DNA of 64,000 nucleotides from Strigamia acuminata (taxonomy: Eukaryota; Arthropoda; Chilopoda; Geophilomorpha; Linotaeniidae). Below the pieces are notes generated by a model, which searched no databases, had not been told where the DNA came from, and was given only the letters and a program-made list of their open reading frames with translations. Both the position numbers and the translations under genes were made by a program. The stretch spans positions 4,427,605 through 4,491,604 of the forward strand of contig OX442321.1 of assembly GCA_949358305.1 (NCBI GenBank). Reading direction: 5' to 3'. Below are positions 1-10,990 of this stretch, piece after piece. Every line of letters starts with the position of its first letter. Within the stretch, counting starts at the first letter, position 1.

Positions 1-539
1 ACGGGTCCCCCTCGTTATTCGAATGTGCGATGTCGATTATGGTAATAAGGGGGTGCGTTGCAGCGTCGGGTTGACCTTTTTCGGGGGGTTTTGTGAATTA
101 TGAATGCACACCTGTTCCGTTTCGCGGGGGTGACACTAATTTGGGGTGTGATATAATCAGATGCACCCAATCAGAATGTAATCACGTCGAAATGACCCGT
201 CTTTGGGGGATACTGCTACCACGCCCTTGATTCGTGTGTGTATGTGTGTGTGTGCATCAATATTCACGCCCCCGCAACATGGCGTTTGATTCCGTGATTG
301 TTTTTTTTTTTTTTTGGGATTTTTCCCTTGGTGGTTTGGATGGGGAGAAAGGCGAATGTTAAAATTAGAAAATGGTGGTGGGTTTTGTGTTTGGGAAATG
401 GAGGGAAATGTCAAAATGAGAATTGTGATTAAAATATTATCAAATGTTGTAAAATAAAAGGTGGATTTGGCGAAATGACAATAAAAAATGATGTAAATTG
501 TAGAAAATTAGGAAAAAAATCATCTAAAACCTACGAAAT
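1..539. other. non-coding, no gene seen
   Basis: AT-rich sequence with a GT-rich microsatellite near 236-256 and a poly-T run near 300-316. No splice-flanked open frame was found. It lies 3' of the Pax2/5/8 exon on the minus strand, so it is probably intron of that gene (inference). Confidence 0.5.
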
Positions 540-965
540 AAGCAAAATAAGCATCAAAATCGTATCAAAAAATGCCAAAAATTATCTAAATCCTATAAAA
601 CAGTCCCAAAAATCAACAAAATCCTATAAAACAGTCCCAAAAATTATCAAAATCCTACAAAACAGTCTCAAAAAGCATCAAAATCCTATAAAACAGTCCC
701 AAAAATCATCAAAATTATACAAAACAACCCTAAAAATCATCAAAATCCTACAAAAAGCCCCAAAAACGATCAAAATCCTTCAAAACAACCCTAAAAATCA
801 TCAAAATCCTACAAAAATGCCCCAAAAATCACCAAAATCATCCAAAATCAACCCCAAAATCATCAAAATGATCAAAATTTTCACCAACAACCCCCAAAAT
901 AACCAAATTCTATACCAATTCCCCAAAATCCAACCAAACCCGAAAATCCCAAAACCACTCAAATA
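540..965. repeat. degenerate A-rich tandem repeat, about 31-bp unit
   Basis: The phrase CCTATAAAACAGTCCC recurs at about 592, 623 and again downstream at about 31-bp spacing, with decay to the right. A 163-codon open frame across it is a by-product of an A/C-rich repeat with few stop triplets, not a credible gene. Confidence 0.8.
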
Positions 966-2095
966 AATTCTAGTAAGGAAATGACTCCAACTTTAACAAT
1001 ACGAAAACCACAACCAAAAAAAAAAAAAGGTCGTAAAAATTGCAAATGTTGACTCATTTGTTTCGACTCGTAATTTTTATCTTCAATTAGGTCAAAGTAA
1101 ATGTGCATGACCTGAAAAGTACGTTTTCTACCTTATAATTTGATCCACTAACGCCTTTTTCCTACTTGATATTACCATGGTGATTTAGTATAAACGATCA
1201 GAATTTCAGAGCCGATATTAAATCAAATTACTAGTGTGCGGTGATGATACGTTACGGAAATTTGTGGGGTGTTAACGTTTGTACGTACTCGGAAAAAGGC
1301 AAACAAGTTAAAGGAAAATAAATAAAAAGGGCGCGGACGTAATGTCATGTGTTTACCTTTAACGGATTGCGCAGTGCCGAATTTGATTATACTTTTTTAA
1401 TGCTTTTATTATGCGAGGAAAATGCTTTCTTCTTCGTGTAGGAACGCGGGCGTTTTAGGTTTGGTGTTTGTGTTGGTTTTGGGTTAGTGGTGAGATGAAT
1501 TATTGTTTTGTGTGAATAAATACGTTTGGTTTTAATTCGGGGTGGAAATGGTGGATATTGTGCGCGGTTTGTGATGTTTTAGTGTCAATTTGGTCTTTTG
1601 TCGGGAAAAAGTGGAGTTTGGGGTTGTTTTTCGTGTGAAAGACGCTTGGAACGCGATTTTGCAGTGGAAATGAAGTGGAAACGGGTTTGGAAAGCGTTTT
1701 AAGCGTGTTTGGGCGATTTGAAAAATTTTAAAACGTATTTTTTGATTTGGAAACGGAGCAAAAACTGCGGAAACGAAGTTGAAACGTGTTTTTTAAGCAT
1801 GTTTTTGGAATAAAACGTTCTTAAAACGCGTTTCGAATTTGTTATTTCCAATAAAATTGAGTCAAAACATGTTTAAAACGAGTATCCGATTTGTTTTCGC
1901 ATTTAAAAATGCTTGAAACGCAGTTAGAACGCGTTTATTAAGTGAAAAAACATGTTTAAGACGCGTTTTCACTACATTTCTGACTAAAAACATTTCCCCC
2001 ATCAATTTTTCTACAACAAAACGGAGTAAAAACGTCTCTAAAACGAGCATCCGATTCGTCTTACCAATAAAACCTCCCAAAAACAACCCTCAAAC
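966..2095. other. non-coding, with diffuse AAACGCGTTT-word enrichment
   Basis: From about 1640 to 2095 the words AAACGCGTTT and GAAACGTGTTT recur irregularly, which suggests a decayed repeat. Nothing else was recognised. By position it lies in the intron downstream of the paired-box exon. Confidence 0.45.
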
Positions 2096-2157
2096 TCCGT
2101 TTCCACCACGTTTCAATCTCATCCAAAACCCAAAACAAACCATCCAAATCGACTTAC

Positions 2158-2323
2158 CTTCCTAAGATTTTCGAGACGCATCCATGGCTGACCCTTAACT
2201 GCCTGCTTATATCGCAGGGGCGGACGCCATTGTGAGCCAATTCGACTATCCTTTGACGTACCACGTCTGGTAAGGGTCTGCCATTGACGAACACACCACC
2301 CAATTGGTTCACCCCGCCATGGC
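2158..2323 (-). CDS. Pax2/5/8: Pax2/5/8 paired-box exon (start of the paired domain)
   Basis: This exon encodes the N-terminal part of a Pax2/5/8 paired domain, the DNA-binding domain of a developmental transcription factor. Read on the minus strand it contains [19 protein letters not shown], then [28 protein letters not shown] and VSKILGR. This covers the beta-turn and first helix-turn-helix of the PAI subdomain. A T-rich tract ending in TTTGCAG precedes the exon and a GTAAGT donor follows it. The exon is 166 bp, enters in phase 1 (first two bases complete a Gly codon) and leaves in phase 2 inside the Arg codon. These are the boundaries I recall for exon 2 of vertebrate PAX2/5/8. The family is assigned from the GHGGVNQ start rather than the HSGVNQ type of Pax6. 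The next exon should lie off the left edge. The Asn in AHNGVRP recalls arthropod Pax2. I see no stop or frameshift. Confidence 0.96.
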
Positions 2324-3474
2324 CTGCAAAAACAAAACAAAAAAAAAATAAATAAAACGAAACGAAACGAAAACAAAACACAAAACGTCCACAACAAAAT
2401 TTATTTCCACTCGCCGTGTTGACATTGGTGCGCGGCCAACGACAACAAGTTTAACATCACAACGCCCGACGAAATAAAAATAAGCCTAAAAAATTAATTG
2501 TTTTTTTTTTAAAAATTATTTTCTGGGGGGAACCGGGGGAGGGAATTGATTCCGGGGGAAAATGGAGCCCCGCGCTCCGCCAGCCAATCCACTAAGACGC
2601 ATCTCGTCCCTAACCCCCGTTCCGAGCCAATGGAAAGCGGGAAAGCGTCTTAAACACACTCCTTGCGTTTCCCGTGCACATTAGCCCGAGAAATACATAA
2701 AATAAATAAATTCGTATCGATTTTAGGCCTAAAAATTGGTTTCGGGGGGCTGGGGAGGCGGGGGAATCGCTCCTGTTGCTCTTTTGTGCGTCGAATCCCG
2801 CTGCGTCTGCGAGTAGTGCGGGGAATAAATAATTACGGGCGTATAGTACTCGTGGGACGCTACTGAGTGCTGCAATATGGAGCTTGTATTTGTGCGTGTA
2901 AAAAAAAGGTTCCACGAAGGCGATGATGTATATACGGCGGGGGAAAGCGTCGCGAATTAGTGACGCTCTAGTTTTGACTCATTTATAAGGAATAAAGAAA
3001 TGCATTTATGGCGTCTCGGGATCCGCGACGGAGGCTGAGACGCTCGCGTGCAGACGCGGTGAATAATTTACTCCGACCGCAGCAGTGCGGTAGTTGAAGA
3101 CGATGGTCAAGGTAACGGAAAGATAAAAGATGTTTGGAATGGAGAGAAAGATGTGGCCAACTTACAGTTTCCCGTGCGTTTGCATGCTGCGTGCGTGTTT
3201 GGAAACGCGGGCGCGTTTGTCGGCAGACGCGGGCGTTTCGGGAGCCAGGAGTGGTGGGGGCCAGTGTTTCGGAACGTTACACACTAGCGGCGATGCCTCC
3301 TGCCCGACGTGAAAGATGAGTCCACACACAAACGCACAAAACAACACACAAAACGCATGCAAATTCCACCGAATTATATAAAAATATATAAAATATATAT
3401 ATTTTTTTTTTTAGAATTTTTTTTTAGAATTTTTTTTTTTAAAGAAGAGGATTGATTATTGTTGTGTTGCATAC
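2324..3474. promoter_or_regulatory. CpG-rich region with CCAAT boxes; possible promoter
   Basis: About 2560-3330 is much richer in GC and CpG than its surroundings and has two CCAAT motifs (near 2582 and 2629). On the minus strand a good donor, AAACT|GTAAGTTGG, lies at 3166/3165. In the frame led by ATGCAAACGCAC it would be phase 2, which does not match the paired-box exon, so if real it is an untranslated exon. On the plus strand a short ATG GTC AAG followed by GTAACG near 3101-3111 is weaker. Promoter activity is inferred from composition only. Confidence 0.35.
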
Positions 3475-3541
3475 CTAACTTCATCATCCGATAGCGGACA
3501 TCCAGTAAGTAATTGTAATAGTTGATGGGGTACACCTCCAT
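3475..3541 (-). CDS. candidate alternative first coding exon of Pax2/5/8 (MEVYP form)
   Basis: On the minus strand an ATG at 3541 opens 22 codons beginning MEVYPINYYNYLL and ending RYRMMKL. They are followed by one base and a donor (TTAG|GTATGC). The exit phase is 1, exactly what the paired-box exon at 2158-2323 accepts, giving a Gly-His junction. The peptide is Tyr-rich and not low-complexity. The frame stays open upstream without another ATG. An AG inside ATGGAG could instead act as an acceptor, but the phase would then be 0. Vertebrate PAX5 is known to use alternative first exons joined to the same exon 2, so the arrangement has precedent. The assignment is inference from phase, donor and position. 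Confidence 0.4.
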
Positions 3542-3812
3542 GATACGGGCAGAAAAGGAGCAAAACGCATCGACGCAGACAGCAGCTCGAACGGCGTGCG
3601 TCGATGTGAGCAGGCCAAGCAAAGCCTCAACCAGCAGAGCGCGCAGCCGTTCCGTCAAGGAGAAAACCCAATTTGTAAAATGGAACCCCCATCGAACTCG
3701 AGTCTCTCTCTCTCTCTGCCACTCCGTTCGCGCGAGGGTGTTATTCCACGAAATAACCAAAGGGGGGAGTAAGGCAAAAATGCATTTTTCCTTTTTCTCT
3801 CTCTCAACTTAC

Positions 3813-3873
3813 TTTTGCATGAGTAATATTCCATCATACTTTGATTGTAACGATAAGCTGTAGTCAAATCCAT
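3813..3873 (-). CDS. candidate alternative first coding exon of Pax2/5/8 (MDLTT form)
   Basis: The ATG at 3873 opens 20 codons beginning MDLTTAYRYNQSMMEYY, then SCK, and ends one base later at a near-consensus donor (AAAA|GTAAGTTG). Phase 1 fits the paired-box exon and would give Ser-His at the junction. The MDL start recalls the MDLEKNY start of vertebrate PAX5 exon 1A, though the likeness is short. The CpG-rich patch with two inverted CCAAT boxes at 4.0-4.3 kb lies just upstream on this strand. Of the upstream candidates, this one has the best donor and a promoter-like context. Confidence 0.45.
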
Positions 3874-4020
3874 GTTCGGCGCACCGTGCACGGTTTAGCC
3901 GACTGGTTGGGCGTGCTTTCGGGCGGCGATCGCATGCACGCAGCCGGCCGTTTTCAGGTATAGTTTTAGCAACGACACACTACTCTTCACATTCTATTGT
4001 GTACACGGAGAAGAAACGTG

Positions 4021-4280
4021 GATGGGGAGGGGGACGGGGGTTGGGAGGTGGCGGGGAGGGGGTCACGACAGGAGGAAGGGGGTGGCGGGTGTTCGATCAT
4101 AATTGAGCCTAACTAATCTGATTGGTCGAATCGTCGCCTGAGGCTCCCGCGGCTCCGCGCAGCGTCTGTCACGAGCGCGGTGTCGCGGTATTGGTCGGCG
4201 GGAGTCACGTGGAGGGTTTGGAGACCCCTCCTCTTTCGAGTTGGGGCTCCACCACTCCACCTTCCGTCGGGTGTGCAAGA
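4021..4280 (-). promoter_or_regulatory. GC/CpG-rich patch with two inverted CCAAT boxes; possible promoter
   Basis: A G-rich tract (4021-4063) is followed by a CpG-rich stretch. ATTGG occurs at 4121-4125 and 4190-4194, which is CCAAT read on the minus strand. It lies about 200-400 bp upstream of the minus-strand candidate exon at 3813-3873. No TATA box was identified with confidence. Function is inferred from composition and position. Confidence 0.4.
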
Positions 4281-5233
4281 TGCGGATTTTTGTGATTTTT
4301 TGGTTTTTGTGATTTTTTTTTTTTTGGTTGAGGGGGGGGGGGGGGGGTTGGGGGGGGTTTATTTATTCATTTTCTGTTTTGTTTATCAATTATTTAAAGG
4401 CGCTTTAATTAGGACCGGTTGGCTAATTGAGCTGGCGCCTGGGTGCAGTGAATAATTGATATCGGTCCACCAGGGGGTAATAGGATTGCGCACTGTTTAT
4501 TGTGCAAGGATGGGTGTAATAGGTGGCGTTTTTGCGTTTTCGGGTGTCGGGACGGGGGGATTGGAGATAAAACCAAGATGGCGGGCATTTTGGATGGTTT
4601 TTATTGGTTTTTATTGATTTTTTTTAATTTTTTTTTTTTTTTTAATTTTTTGATGGAAATAATTGGGATCGAATTGCGGATTTGTGTACGGAGTGGCGGG
4701 GTAAGCAAGGTGGGGTCCTCCACCCATAACAGTGTGTGTACACTCAACTCCCACTTCATTAGTCTTCTCAATTAAGTTGATTAGTTTTAGGCTTGGATCA
4801 TCATATGTTGAAGAACAATTATTTGTTACTGCCGAACACTCGCGTGAGAAGGGAAACCGACCGCGCCCTTTTCGAACGTGATGGCAATCATTACCAAAAC
4901 CCCCTTCCACACCCCCACACTCGTCTCCTCACCCCCGGGTTTTTTTTTTTTTTTTTGAAAAAAATCTCTCTCATCATCATTTGACTTTTTAACGCGAAAA
5001 TCCGAACGATGTCGTCGGAATTTGTCGCACCAAAAGCCGATTAAAGGATTAGAAATGTCGGATAACGCGGTTGCCATGGCGATTTAAAAAAAAGATTTGG
5101 CCCCAGTCCCCACCCGATACCCATTTAAGGGGCTCTGTTTCGCCCCTACACGTCGACGGTGGCCGTTAAGGCGTATTCCGTACGGGCGAATTGCGTACAA
5201 TGGGAAAAGGGGAGGCTGCACTGCGCTACTCAC
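4281..5233. other. non-coding, with a poly-G run and poly-T runs
   Basis: An uninterrupted G run of about 14 lies near 4333-4347 and a second G run follows, a likely G-quadruplex or assembly-fragile site. Poly-T runs lie near 4629 and 4940. No convincing exon was found. Confidence 0.5.
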
Positions 5234-5465
5234 CTGGGGAGTCGTTTTGCCCCCGAATATTGTTTTTGCTTTTATGCTTCGCTTTGGATTTTGGATTGGA
5301 AGTTCGGATCGAATGATTTTTTTTTTTGGGTTGGTAATTTGCATAATGACTTGTTGCAAGTGATAAAAAGATGGCGGCGTGCCAGGGTGAATAACTAATT
5401 AAAGCATTCGGTGATTGGCGTTCGGGAGAGCGTCGGCGTGTGTTTGCGGTGCCATCAGCATCCAT
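5234..5465 (-). CDS. possible first coding exon, phase 1, strong donor
   Basis: The ATG at 5465 opens 77 codons beginning MDADGTANTRRRSPERQ and ends in NDSP plus one base at a strong donor (CCCCAG|GTGAGT). The exit phase is 1, compatible with the paired-box exon. The middle is Lys/Ser/Asn-rich and crosses an A-run, so the frame may be open by chance. Another frame to the same donor is also open. The donor is the best evidence. Coding status is uncertain and it may be an untranslated exon. Confidence 0.25.
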
Positions 5466-5699
5466 GCTTGGCTATCTGCGCTCAACAGCACTGTCCATAT
5501 TTCCTGAACGCGTGCGTGTGTGTGTCATGTGATAGTGCAGATTGAGTGTGGCGTGCACTGTTGTAATCTTGCTCGATGCATTTTTCATCACCTTTTAAGT
5601 TTCAATCTCATTTTTAACCCCCGTATGTAGTTTTTTTTTTACAGATTTGATTAGCCCCGAACACGACGGGGCGGAGAAGGGAAATAAATAAAATTAAAA

Positions 5700-6230
5700 T
5701 ACGGAAACAGAAAAAAACACGTTTTAAGTCGATTTTTTCGGTGTTTTCGGTTTTATCGGTGTTTTAAGTCGATTTTTATCGGTGTTTTCGGTGTTTTAAG
5801 TCGATTTTTGTCGGTGTTTTTGTGTTTATGTCAATTTTTTCGGTGCTTTCGGTTTTATCTGTGTTCCAAGTCGATTTTTATCGGTGTTTTCCGTGTTTTA
5901 AGTCGATTTTTGTCGGTGTTTTCTGTGTTTTAAGTCATTTTTTAGATTTTTTCGGTGTTTTAAGTCGATTTTTTCGGTGTTTTTGGTTTTATCTATGTTT
6001 TAAGTCGATTTTTATCGGTGTTTTCGGTTTTATCTATGTTTTAAGTCGATTATTATCGGTTTTTCGATGTTTTAAGTCGATTATTATCGGTTTTTCGATG
6101 TTTTAATTTGATTTTTTCGGTTTTTTTTATGTTTAAGTCGATTTTTTTGGTGTTTTCCGTGTTTTAAATCGATTTTTTTTAGGTTTTTTTTAGGTTATTT
6201 CGATGTTTTAAGTCGATTTTTTTTCTTTTA
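5700..6230. repeat. T-rich tandem repeat, about 30-32-bp unit (TTTTAAGTCGATTTTT)
   Basis: GTTTTAAGTCGATTTTTATC and TCGGTGTTTTCGG alternate about fifteen times with drift in unit length. No protein is implied. It lies in the presumed 5' intronic region of the Pax gene. Confidence 0.85.
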
Positions 6231-6499
6231 TTTCGATTTTTTCAATTTCTTTCGCGCCGATTTCTCGCCAAATCAATCAATTTTTGCGCTTTCGCAACCG
6301 CAAATCTGCTAAAACGGGTCTAATTAATATTTCGCGTAATGCAGTGAAGCACACCAAACTCCCATTGCGAAATTAATCCGGGATTATGGATGACCACGCA
6401 ATAAACCGTCAGTCAAAACTTATTTTCGACAACACCAGACGGCAACCGCTGTTCAGCTCAAGCAAGCATGAAATACCCACAACTCCCAGGTTTTTCCAC

Positions 6500-7010
6500 C
6501 CAAAAAAAAAAAAACCCAAAAATAAAAAATCCCCAACATCCCCCATCCCCCCCCCCTCCCCCCACCACACGATCACGCGGGGGTTGTCGAACGAGGGGCT
6601 CAAACGAACCAAACATAAAATAATTACAAATCGACGACTGCTGCACCGATTCCTACGGGACCACGAAATTAATGACTCATTTACATCGGGGGGGTCGCGA
6701 GAGGTGACGACACCGTCGTCCGAGCCGCACAAGCGACATACGGACCCACCCCGGGGGGTGTGGAAGGCGGAGGAACGACGAGGGAACACAACTCGCTCCT
6801 CCGAGTGCAACTTCCCCGCACGACACAATGAGAATGACGTCAGCCGAGTGACGATAGAGTGTTGCACGTGCGGGGCGCATTGTAGTCGGCCGTCACTGCA
6901 TCCTCGGCGCGAAATGGCCCCATCCATCTTTGCAGAGACGTAGACGAACACGCAGCGTCAGTGATGCATGTCGGGAGCTGACAAAAGCGCGCTCCAGCGG
7001 GGAGTGGGAC
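6500..7010. promoter_or_regulatory. CpG-rich patch with a perfect CRE; possible promoter or enhancer
   Basis: The sequence is GC- and CpG-rich compared with both flanks and carries TGACGTCA near 6835-6842, the CREB/ATF consensus. Frames of 180-185 codons are open on both strands. Their compositions (Arg, Ser, Pro on both) are what a CpG-rich stretch yields, and no family was recognised. No supporting splice sites were found. Confidence 0.3.
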
Positions 7011-8471
7011 AACTAGAGGAAACCTTCCCCCTTCTTAATGGCTGGCAGGGCGCTATGATATTAAATCAATATGAAGAATAGCAGCGAGAGGCCTTAATAG
7101 GTGGTTCCGGCGAGGGCCCATTGTGGGCCTACGAGGCCGGAATAATTCAATAAAGTGGCAACTCACTCATTTTAACGGGCCCGGTTTGATGCGCGGCCCA
7201 AATGAAACGCGGCGAACGCTAATTTCGCCAATTTTTAGGCGGTTTTAGCACTTGTTGGTGCCGGGTTGAGAGATTTGCTCGCGAGATTGGATTTCATAAA
7301 TCATGAAAGGGGCCAATAACCCTTTGAGAGTGGATATCGTGAAATTGGTGTGTTAGCCTTGAGTGTTGTGGTTAATTTAGATCTCCGGGTCAGATTGGAG
7401 GTGGAAGAAATTTTTTTTTTGGTTTGGTCAAGATTTTTGGGTGGTCAGTTGGGGGATTTTTTGGTTTTGGGGTTTTTGACACGTTGGGTGCACCGTGCGG
7501 TGCGCTGTGGGAGGCGGGAGTGGTTTTTTTGGGTTGGACGGGAGTTTTGGATTTTTGTGGCGGGAGGGAGTCTGTGGCGCGCCGCGTGGTTTGGAGAGGA
7601 GGACCGGCGAAGTGGGAAAATGACGACAAAAGCGAGGTTTTGCATTCGAATTCCATCTGGTCGGGGACCCCCACTGGACGTGAGCAAAGAGTTAATTTGA
7701 GTGTATTATGGTGGGCAAGTTGCACGTGGAGATGGGCTCAAAACCAATCAAGGAGCCTGTTTCCGTGACTCGTGGAGCCAGATGCTGGAACCGGAGAAAG
7801 AGCTCATTGTCACTATACGCCACAAGTGGCCCCGCCGCTAGGGGGTAAATCATGGGTTGTCAAACACTGAAAAACCCCCACTTTGATCTCCAAACTCCCG
7901 GGTTCCCCACTCCTCTACACCTCACCCATTTATTTACCTGAGAATTTTTTTAAAAAAGAAAAATAATTTTTTTTTTTTTAAATAAAAAATAAAATCGAAA
8001 TTTTTTTGGAAATTTTTTGGAAAAATAAAAAAGATAAAAATTGAGGTCGTCGGTCCGGGGAAATGAATGTCAAGAGGTTTTTGAATGGTACGGTCGTGGT
8101 TATTGGTGGTAGGTGGGGGCGTCTGTCTCTATCTGTCCATCTTTTGCGAGTTTGTCGGGACGCAGTGGCGCCAAACGGCACGTTTGAGTATTTTTGACGG
8201 AGCAGAAAAACGCGGCTCGGGTCATGGCGCCAATCAAGGGACGCTGTACGTGGGAGACACCAATTTTTTTTTTTTGACTTTTTCACACATGGGGTATCCA
8301 GGAAACCAAATCTCGCGCGTTCGCGGATTTTCAGAGCGGAAATTTGTAGAAAAAAAAATTTTTTTTAAAAAAGAAAAATAAATTTTTGAGAAAAGAGAAA
8401 AAATTTTTAAGAGAGAAAATTGGAAAATAGATTTAAAAAAATGAATTAATTACCATAAAATTCCTCTGTAC
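7011..8471. other. non-coding, no gene seen
   Basis: Mixed sequence with a GC-richer part near 7560-7700, poly-A and poly-T near 7950-8030 and 8340-8450, and a CCAAT box near 8231. Short overlapping frames on both strands are unsupported. Confidence 0.45.
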
Positions 8472-8580
8472 CTTTGAGTCTGTTCACATCTCTGGAGCGG
8501 ACAAAATCTTCGAGAGACATGGCTCCAGGTAAGAAGGGGGCATAAGGGTTGGCTTGAGTCGGTGGCGGCGGGAAGTACAT
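8472..8580 (-). CDS. candidate alternative first coding exon of Pax2/5/8 (MYFPPPP form)
   Basis: The ATG at 8580 opens 36 codons: MYFPPPPTQANPYAPFL, PGAMSLEDFVRS, then RDVNRLK. One base and a donor follow (AAAG|GTACAG). Phase 1 fits the paired-box exon, giving RLK-G-HGGVNQ. The composition (Pro/Ala/Tyr, then a charged segment) is typical of a transcription-factor N-terminus and unlike the surrounding AT-rich DNA. A second in-frame Met (MSLEDF) could also start translation. No convincing acceptor precedes it, so it reads as a first coding exon. On the opposite strand ATGGCTCCAG|GTAAGAAGG (8519-8529) also resembles an exon end, so strand needs RNA evidence. Confidence 0.5.
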
Positions 8581-8632
8581 ATTTTTTATCACGTGGCACG
8601 AGCGTTTTTCAAGGGGGCCAAACACGACTCAC

Positions 8633-8786
8633 ATTGCCAAAGTCGACACGCAACTCGAGTGAGGGGGACACTTGGGCAGGGGGTTATCAAGTGAGGAGGG
8701 ATTGAAAACGTGCCGCCGGGTTGGTCGGTGCGGCAACCAGGGGCGGCGCTCGAGCTTCGCGGGCCCCTGGTGCCAGAATTGTACAT
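8633..8786 (-). CDS. possible first exon, phase 1 at a GTGAGT donor
   Basis: The ATG at 8786 opens 51 codons (MYNSGTRGPRSSSAAPG at the start, CRLWQ at the end) and one base before GTGAGTCG. It would also enter the paired-box exon in frame. The sequence is CpG-rich, so an open frame is less surprising. It lies only 50 bp upstream of the 8472-8580 candidate, so the two may be alternative ends of one promoter region. Confidence 0.22.
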
Positions 8787-9099
8787 TGGAGAGAGTGAGC
8801 AGTGTGTACCGGGCGGTGACTGGGTGCGATTTCGAGAGGTTTGCGCGCGATTTTTACGAAAATTAATTTTTGTGTCGAGGAATTAATTTTTTTTTTTAAT
8901 TTTTAAAGATTGGGTGATTGGTTGGTTGATTAAAAATGGTGGGAAAAGTGAGTTTGGGCGTTTTAGAACGTTCGAATTCGGTTGATAGTTGGAATTTAGT
9001 TTGAAAATGCGGGGGAAAATTGTGAAAAAAGATGAAATAATGAATTTTCCTGGGTTGGTTTTGGTCAAAATGGTCAAAAAGTGGTCAAAAATGGTCAAA
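8787..9099. other. non-coding AT-rich
   Basis: AT-rich sequence without exon signals. Words like GGTCAAAA start to recur at the right end and lead into the repeat that follows. Confidence 0.45.
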
Positions 9100-9440
9100 A
9101 TACGTACTTTGGTTATTTTGAAACGTTAAATCCGACATAAATTGTTAAAATTCAATTTTAAAAATTTTAAAAACTCGAAAAAATTAATCAAAACGTAATT
9201 AATCGGTCAAAAAATGACCAAAAATTGGACTTTGGTCATCTTGAAACACCAAATTTGATATAAACAGTTGAAATTTAATTTTTTTTTAAAAATACACTCG
9301 AAAAAAAAATCCAAAAACCCGACAAAATTAACCAAAACGTAATTAATCAATCAAAAAATGACCAAAACGTCCAAAAATTGGACTTTAGCCATCCTAAAAC
9401 ACCAAATTTGATGTAAAAACTCGAAACTCCATCCCAAAAA
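9100..9440. repeat. three-copy imperfect tandem repeat, 123-153-bp spacing
   Basis: The block ACTTTGGT.AT.TTGAAAC, followed by AAAT..GATATAAA, starts at 9106, 9229 and 9382. Each copy carries ACGTAATTAATC and AAAAAATGACCAAAA downstream of it. Copies are diverged by A-run length changes. Confidence 0.75.
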
Positions 9441-9521
9441 CGGAAAAAACCAACTTTCCACGCCCATTTGCAAGCATCCCAAGCAATAATTGCGTCAAAC
9501 TTAACGCTAAAAGTGTCTTAC

Positions 9522-9603
9522 CGTGTGCAGCCGCGCTCCCAACAAGACGCGCGAGCTTGGCGGCTGTGCGCTGCTCGACTGATATTTTAATGTGCACCAA
9601 GTC
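9522..9603 (-). CDS. possible exon, acceptor CTCAAAAG and donor GTAAGA
   Basis: On the minus strand a pyrimidine tract ending TTTCTCCCTCAAAAG precedes 82 bp that are open in one frame (DLVHIKISVEQRTAAKL, then ARLVGSAAAH) and end at CACG|GTAAGAC. It would be phase 0 in, phase 1 out. The exit phase again matches the paired-box exon. No in-frame ATG was found upstream, so it would need a further 5' exon or be untranslated. Moderate to low support. Confidence 0.28.
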
Positions 9604-10304
9604 CTTTTGAGGGAGAAACACAGTCTTTGGATCACTAGTCTCCCATGGCGAGCACAAGTGTCTCGCATCGGAGGACTTTCTACCTCAGACCACACACACA
9701 AAACGCCTCTTTATCAAACGCACTACCGGATCGCCAACTCCCTTCCTACAACGAACTTTCCGATCCGAATTAAAGGCGACGATCGCTTCGTTGTGCCGGG
9801 GTCGGAAAGCGAGATTCCGCCAGCGCCGACCGCAGATATTCAACTCTTTTCCCCGCCCCCCTCGCCGCCCCCCCTCGCCGATTTTTGCCACGGTTTGTCA
9901 GCGTTCCGTGGCACTGACCACCCGACGACAAATTAGGCGAAACCGAGCCGGACCGGTTGAAACGCGATGATGGAAATTGGAGTTTGGGGTGTTTACATGC
10001 GAGTTTTCGGGTCGGGCTTTGTTCGGGCGGGTTCGGGGGACCCCTGTTGGCCCTCTGTTGGCGAAATGTGTTGTGCGAGTCATGTATTAGTGCGGCTCTT
10101 AATCTAATTGACTTTATCTCGATGTGTGCGAGGTTGATGGGGAGGATTTTTGCTCATTTGCAAGTTTGCAGCGCGTCAACAGATGTGCGCAAGATCCAGT
10201 TTCGAGATCGCTATCTGTTACATTGTACTCAACTTAAATGGATTAAAATGCGTGATATCAATTTACACGGGATGGTTAAGTTGGGGCAAGGAGATTGAAA
10301 AGGG
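9604..10304. other. CpG-richer non-coding stretch, no gene assigned
   Basis: Part of 9700-10080 is CpG-rich and could belong to a promoter for the minus-strand exon at 9522-9603. Overlapping frames on both strands show no recognisable family. Confidence 0.35.
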
Positions 10305-10990
10305 GACGGTTTTTCTGAGGGTTTTTAGGTGTTTTTTTGTGTTTTTTTGGTTTTTTTTGGTGTTTTGGGTTTTTTTGTGTTGTCTTTTGTTTTTTTCGTA
10401 TTTTTTCGTAATGTTTTTGGTTTTTTTCGTATTTTTTTGGTGTTTTTCGTATTTTTTTGGTGTTTTTAATAGTTTTTTGGGTGTTTTTAATAATTTTTGG
10501 GTGTTTTTAATACTTTTTTGGGTGTTTTAATACTATTTTGGTGTTTTTAGTACTTTTTGGGTATTTTTAATATTATTTTGGGGTGTTTTAAACACATTTT
10601 TGGGTGTTTTTGATACTTTTTTGGGTTTTTTAATACTTTTTTTGGTTTTTTAATACTTTTTTGGGTTTTTTAATACTTTTTTGGGTATTTTTAATACTTT
10701 TTGGGTATTTTTAATATTATTTTGGGGTGTTTTAAATACATTTTTGGGTGTTTTTGATACTTTTTTGGGTTTTTTAATACTTTTTTTGGTTTTTTAATAC
10801 TTTTTTGGGTTTTTTAATACTTTTTTGGGTATTTTTAATACTTTTTGGGTATTTTTAATATTATTTTGGGTGTTTTAAATTTATTTTTGGGTGTTTTTGA
10901 TACTTTTTTGGGTGTTTTTAATACTTTTTGGGTGTTTTTAATGCATTTTTGGGTGTTTTTGATACTTTTTTGGGTTTTGGATTTTTTTTT
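10305..10990. repeat. T-rich minisatellite, 21-bp unit
   Basis: The unit is close to GGGTGTTTTTGATACTTTTT plus one T. About thirty units are present, with variants in which GATAC becomes AATAC or AATAT. A longer block, about 150-160 bp, is duplicated: 10580-10720 reads almost like 10740-10870. Phe/Val-rich frames across it come from the 21-bp period and are not genes. Confidence 0.9.

Noticed and set aside
475-966. 163-codon plus-strand ORF
   Set aside because: Lies almost wholly in an A/C-rich tandem repeat; Lys/Asn/Pro/Ile-only composition.
3374-3760. 128-codon minus-strand frame as a complete gene
   Set aside because: It starts at a non-ATG triplet and runs into poly-A and AT text after the donor at 3475; only the segment before the donor is kept.
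6386-6951. Overlapping 185- and 180-codon ORFs on opposite strands
   Set aside because: CpG-rich DNA yields open frames on both strands; no splice sites, family or codon pattern supports either.
8519-8529. Plus-strand ATGGCTCCAG|GTAAGAAGG as an exon
   Set aside because: Only ten bases of frame, and the minus-strand frame over the same bases is much longer and more protein-like; kept only as a caveat.
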